Below the pieces are notes generated by a model that saw only the letters and a program-made list of their open reading frames with translations, did not search any database and had not been told where the DNA came from. Of a stretch of DNA of 64,000 bases, positions 62,447 through 64,000 are shown piece after piece; position 1 is the stretch's first letter; every line of letters begins with the position of its first letter. Made by a program: the position numbers and the translations under genes. Location of the stretch: the NCBI RefSeq assembly GCF_024701375.2, contig NZ_CP113910.1:682001-746000 (forward strand), given 5' to 3'. Origin of the DNA: Streptomyces sp. KMM 9044. Lineage in GTDB: Bacteria > Actinomycetota > Actinomycetes > Streptomycetales > Streptomycetaceae.

Positions 62447-64000
62447 TTACGGTCCTGGTGTGACCGGGGCCGGATGCTGGATCCGCTGGAGCATCTGTTC
62501 CATGACGGGGACGGGCAGGGAGGGTGTCGGGCCGCGGTTTGTGCGGTGTCGGCGTCCCGCAGCAACCGGATTATCACCCGGGCGGGCAGCCTTGGATGCA
62601 GGGCGGCGGCGTAGCGGACACGTTCGTGCGGGTCGTCGAGCAGCCGGACCGCCGATGCGGGCGAAAGACGTAGGTCGGACGCGGCCCGGTGCCGTACTTC
62701 CTCGTTGCTGTCCCGGCTGAACCTCTCCACCAGCTCTGGCGTGGACTCCGGGTCGTCCAAGGCCAGCTGGCGCATTCTGGCGTTCGGGTCGTCGGCGTAG
62801 CGCAGCAGGTCGCGGCGGGGGAAGTTGGGGTGGCCGTGAGGGCGGTCGGGGGTACTGAGGCTGCCGGTCCACCACTGCCACACCCGCAGGAGCATGTCGG
62901 CGGGCGCGTCGTCGCAGGATTCCGCGAGGAAGAGCTGGACGACGCGGTCGTCGTCGCGGGCGAGGCGTTCGACGACGTCCGCAGGGAGGTGCCGGGCCCG
63001 GGCAACGCTCCTGCGGATCAGGGGGTGGGAGGAGGGCGGCCAGGCGGCGCATGGCGCCGGGATCCTCGTGCAGTGCCATGACCCAGTCGAGCGGGTAGTA
63101 GTGCCCGCGCGGGTCGAAGTCGATGGGGATGCCCGCCCGCTGCTCCTCGGTGATGTCAGCGCGTGTGGCCACCACGAAGCGGACGTTCTCGTCAGGGTCC
63201 TGGGCAAGAAGTCCGACCAAGTCCGGGTCCAGGTGCGGGTTGCCCGCGAGAGAGCTGCGCTGGGCCGGCTCTCCGTGGTGAGCCAGGTGTTCGGCGAGGC
63301 CGCGTTCGAGGCGGCAGGACTCAACCGCGCGCTCTCGGACTCCTTCGGTATCGAACACCGAACGGGGCATCGGGTGCTCTCGGTGGTACCGCAACAGCGC
63401 CTCGATGCGCACTTTGCCGGAAGGATCGCCCAGAAGCTTGCGCCGGGCCGGGCCGTCCAGATGAGGCCAGGCCCTTTGGCAGGCTGAGGCGCGTACAGAG
63501 GGATCCTCGTCGCCAGCCAGCGCGGTCAGTATCCGTACGGGCAGTCCGCGAAGACGAGCTGTCTCTTTCCGGACCTGGACGGAAGGATCCGCGGCGAGCT
63601 GCTCGTACGCGGCGTCGGTGAGCTCGGCGTGCTGGTCAGCCGCCAGCAGGGTGAGGATCCAGCGGGGCCGGGCTCCCCGCTCGCCCAGGATCAGACGAGT
63701 CCACTGCTCCGCTGTGAGGCCCGGCTGGGCCTCGGCCAGCAGCTGCCTCACCTTCCCCTCCGGGTGGACGATGGCCGCCTCGATGACCACCGCAGGCAGA
63801 CGCCGCCACAGGAGGAAGTGCGACACACCAAGGAGACGGGCACGCAGGTCATCGGGGGTGGCCGGGTTGAGTGCCAGCCCGTGCGCCCACATCTCACGCA
63901 CCCGCTCCGAAGACCCCGGCCCCTGAAACAGCGATGTCCAAGCGGCTGCCCGCTCCCGCGGGCTCTCCTGGGCCGCCGCCCGAGCGGCTGTCTCCTGCCG
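62447..64000 (-). pseudogene. Leucine-rich-repeat-variant (LRV/HEAT-like) protein, 5' end outside window, two compensating frameshifts
   Basis: The frame is open from base 64000 and shows repeating units of about 25-30 residues: LLAADQHAELTDAAYEQLAA, DPSVQVRKETARLRGLPVRI, GDEDPSVRASACQRAW, LAQDPDENVRFVVATRADIT. Near 63022-63035 the frame shifts; the repeats continue in another frame (IRRSVARARHLPADVVERLA, YADDPNARMRQLALDDPEST, NEEVRHRAASDLRLS). Near 62520-62530 it returns to the first frame and ends VMEQMLQRIQHPAPVTPGP. Two opposite indels about 500 bp apart in an otherwise conserved repeat protein suggest either sequence errors or early decay. Such solenoid proteins mediate protein contacts; no specific function can be given. 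Confidence 0.7.

Overview
The window is high-GC actinobacterial DNA, almost certainly a Streptomyces accessory region. The evidence is strong G/C bias at third codon positions, many GTG starts, XRE (DUF5753) + DUF397 regulator pairs, DUF6879 proteins, a LamG + RHS gene pair, a TNT-domain toxin and a phage-growth-limitation (Pgl/BREX type 2) locus.

Layout. 1-3.9 kb: a choline-to-glycine-betaine operon on the minus strand (betB, betA, betT; betT runs off the left edge). 4.3-5.3 kb: a secreted TNT-domain NAD glycohydrolase and a small gene that is probably its immunity partner. 5.3-6.1 kb: a 139-bp MITE, a short coding remnant and a (CTACAC)7 tract. 6.1-17.1 kb: one half of a BREX-2 locus on the minus strand (pglY, pglZ, brxD, brxHI), with a truncated DUF262 gene pointing the other way. 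17.5-29.7 kb: an island of signalling and defence-like genes: an NB-ARC/TPR protein with a small partner, two paralogous small-protein + DUF6879 modules, two XRE/DUF397 regulator sets, an HATPase protein, an EcsC-like pseudogene and a radical SAM + CYTH pair. 29.6-39.7 kb: the other half of BREX-2 (pglW, pglX). 39.8-46.7 kb: a SnoaL-like gene broken by IS1182, an IS701-type element carrying a group II intron, and a decayed IS5. 47.0-59.3 kb: a LamG secreted protein, a very large RHS protein with a premature stop, and a three-helix membrane protein that is a candidate immunity protein. 59.6-64 kb: a second ISAs1 copy, a decayed Mu-type transposase and a leucine-rich-repeat-variant (LRV/HEAT-like) gene that runs off the right edge.

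How the genes fit together. All six BREX-2 genes are present in two collinear blocks, but pglX is broken twice: by an IS1380-type insertion whose removal restores the conserved C-terminus, and by a one-base change in a G-run upstream of the NPPY motif. As sequenced, the system should lack its methyltransferase. Repeated transposition explains much of the other damage: two IS1182 copies interrupt a DUF6879 gene and a SnoaL-like gene, a MITE with IS1182-like ends interrupts the EcsC-like gene, and ISAs1 separates the RHS gene from its candidate immunity gene.

Caveat. At least seven single-base frameshifts occur, several of them in G or C runs. Some may be sequencing errors rather than mutations, so pseudogene calls that rest only on such indels are provisional.
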